Source of the DNA: Saccoglossus kowalevskii
Lineage: Eukaryota > Hemichordata > Enteropneusta > Harrimaniidae
Length of the DNA stretch: 16,698 bases
Assembly: GCF_000003605.2 (NCBI RefSeq)
Contig: NW_003120920.1
Span: 502,930-519,627, forward strand
Direction: 5' to 3'
The position numbers were made by a program, and so were the translations under genes. The notes below the pieces were generated by a model. The model was not told the origin of the DNA. It did no database searches and was given only the letters and a program-made list of their open reading frames with translations. The first letter of the stretch is position 1. Each line of letters starts with the position of its first letter. Positions 15,701 to 16,698 of the stretch are shown in pieces.

Positions 15701-16698
15701 CTCGTTCAGAACAGTAATTTAGCTTACTAGTATATATTTCAAAAGACTAAGTATAGAGGTACAAGTTCGCACAAACTGGGCAGTCATTGTTTACATAATT
15801 ACCACGTGACATCAAAAATAGCGAACCTTGTAAAAATGACTAAGTCCGCGATTGCGAGAGCACACTGCGTAATTTCCTGGTGAAATTTACGTCATGCATT
15901 GTCCGTAATAAAGTCCATTGAAATGTGTCCCCGGTAATCAAAAGACCTATTATTCCGATTTCTATGCAGGTTTGTTTGTTTGTCCTCAAATTATTTCATA
16001 CTTGGCACCTTTAGCAGACTATTATTCTGTGACAAAGCATTTTCTTTAAAAACCCAGACATATTTCGCACCATCATTATCTTTTGAACGATAACTGCAAG
16101 TTTGAATGTCCTAATCCGAACGCACTTGATTTGGCGGCGGTCCCAATGAGTCGTACTCAGTTAAAATCTCAACTCGAGAAAAACGCGAAAAACAGTTTTG
16201 GTTAATAAAACACTGTAGATTTGCTGCATTATTATAAATATACACTAAAAATGGCCAAAAATATTAACCTCTGGTATCATAGTACTCATAAAGAGTGTCA
16301 TATAATGAATAATTTCAAGCTCGAGCGTGAAAAATGAAGAAAACTGCTGGCATTTGAGTCCGTACTTCAGGAACGTTCGGGTTGCCATTGTTATGCGAAC
16401 GCACAACGAGAGATAATCCTTTGACAAACATTACTGTCCCACTGTACACGCTGACAGTTTACAAACAAGCTAATCCTTCAAGTGTCTCTGATAAGAGATC
16501 TAATAAAACGGTTTTCATGGTGAAACAAAATAGCCGATGTTTGAAAAGAAATTGCTGTTTCAGATTGCGACACTGCGTGGCAGATTTTCCTTTGCCTCGT
16601 CTGTCAAGACGTTCTTTTCTTCGCCATTGCGTTAGAAAAAATGGTATTAGTAAAATAAAATATTGACTTGGAAAATAAAACGATTTAAAAGAAAGTTG
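15701..16698. other. Downstream intergenic stretch
   Basis: I see no convincing gene. An open frame of 94 codons near the right edge (16382-16666) is basic and Cys-rich but has no recognisable domain, and its composition resembles its surroundings. It could hold UTR or an edge-cut exon of a neighbouring gene, but nothing shows that. Confidence 0.4.

Noticed and set aside
15962-16051. Alternative exon after TATGCAG at 15969, open for about 25 codons in the right phase
   Set aside because: The acceptor has a poor pyrimidine tract and the start is a (GTTT)n run. The upstream AATAAA at 15677 makes an earlier end more likely.
16382-16666. 94-codon open frame near the right edge, Arg/Cys-rich
   Set aside because: No recognisable domain, signal peptide or splice context, and composition like its flanks. 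It could be chance or UTR.

Overview
The window looks like AT-rich, repeat-laden genomic DNA of an animal. GT-AG introns, a secreted-protein gene built of phase-1 exon modules, and remnants of DIRS-like, LINE and mariner elements all point to a metazoan. DIRS elements together with a trefoil/lectin-like secreted protein suit a marine invertebrate such as a mollusc or another lophotrochozoan, but nothing here fixes the taxon. There is no sign of prokaryotic gene organisation.

The one convincing host gene is on the + strand, from 7779 to about 15507. It has an exon for a signal peptide (7779-7863), an exon for a P-type trefoil domain (7996-8127), and two exons (8236-8565 and 15093-15329) that together look like one F5/8-type-C / fucolectin-like beta-sandwich. 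A very short terminal coding exon (15494-15507) with a 3' UTR and AATAAA at 15677 is likely. Every intron is phase 1 and every junction keeps the frame. The predicted product is a secreted protein of about 265 residues, plausibly a mucosal, shell/mantle or immune lectin-like factor. Its third intron is about 6.5 kb and cuts the beta-sandwich domain in two.

Layout: 1-450 is AT-rich non-coding DNA with a POU-octamer-like cluster. 450-825 is a 29-bp tandem array with higher-order structure. 904-3072 is a GC-richer, decayed DIRS-like retroelement (Gag-like part and truncated reverse transcriptase). 3066-3310 is a second tandem array (47-bp unit) that shares a core word with the first. 3312-4437 is the decayed 3' end of a LINE with a (TGAA)n tail. 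4440-4865 is plain AT-rich DNA. About 4865-6800 holds five or so degenerate copies of a 340-430-bp repeat with a conserved palindrome. 7005-7262 is a two-copy 132-bp repeat just upstream of the gene.

Inside intron 3 lie an antisense mariner relic (8671-9739), about 2.3 kb without recognisable genes, a minus-strand promoter- or LTR-like block containing a perfect heat-shock-element pattern (about 11880-12213), and a 39-bp minisatellite of about 1.77 kb (12316-14085). After the gene, 15700-16698 shows nothing recognisable.
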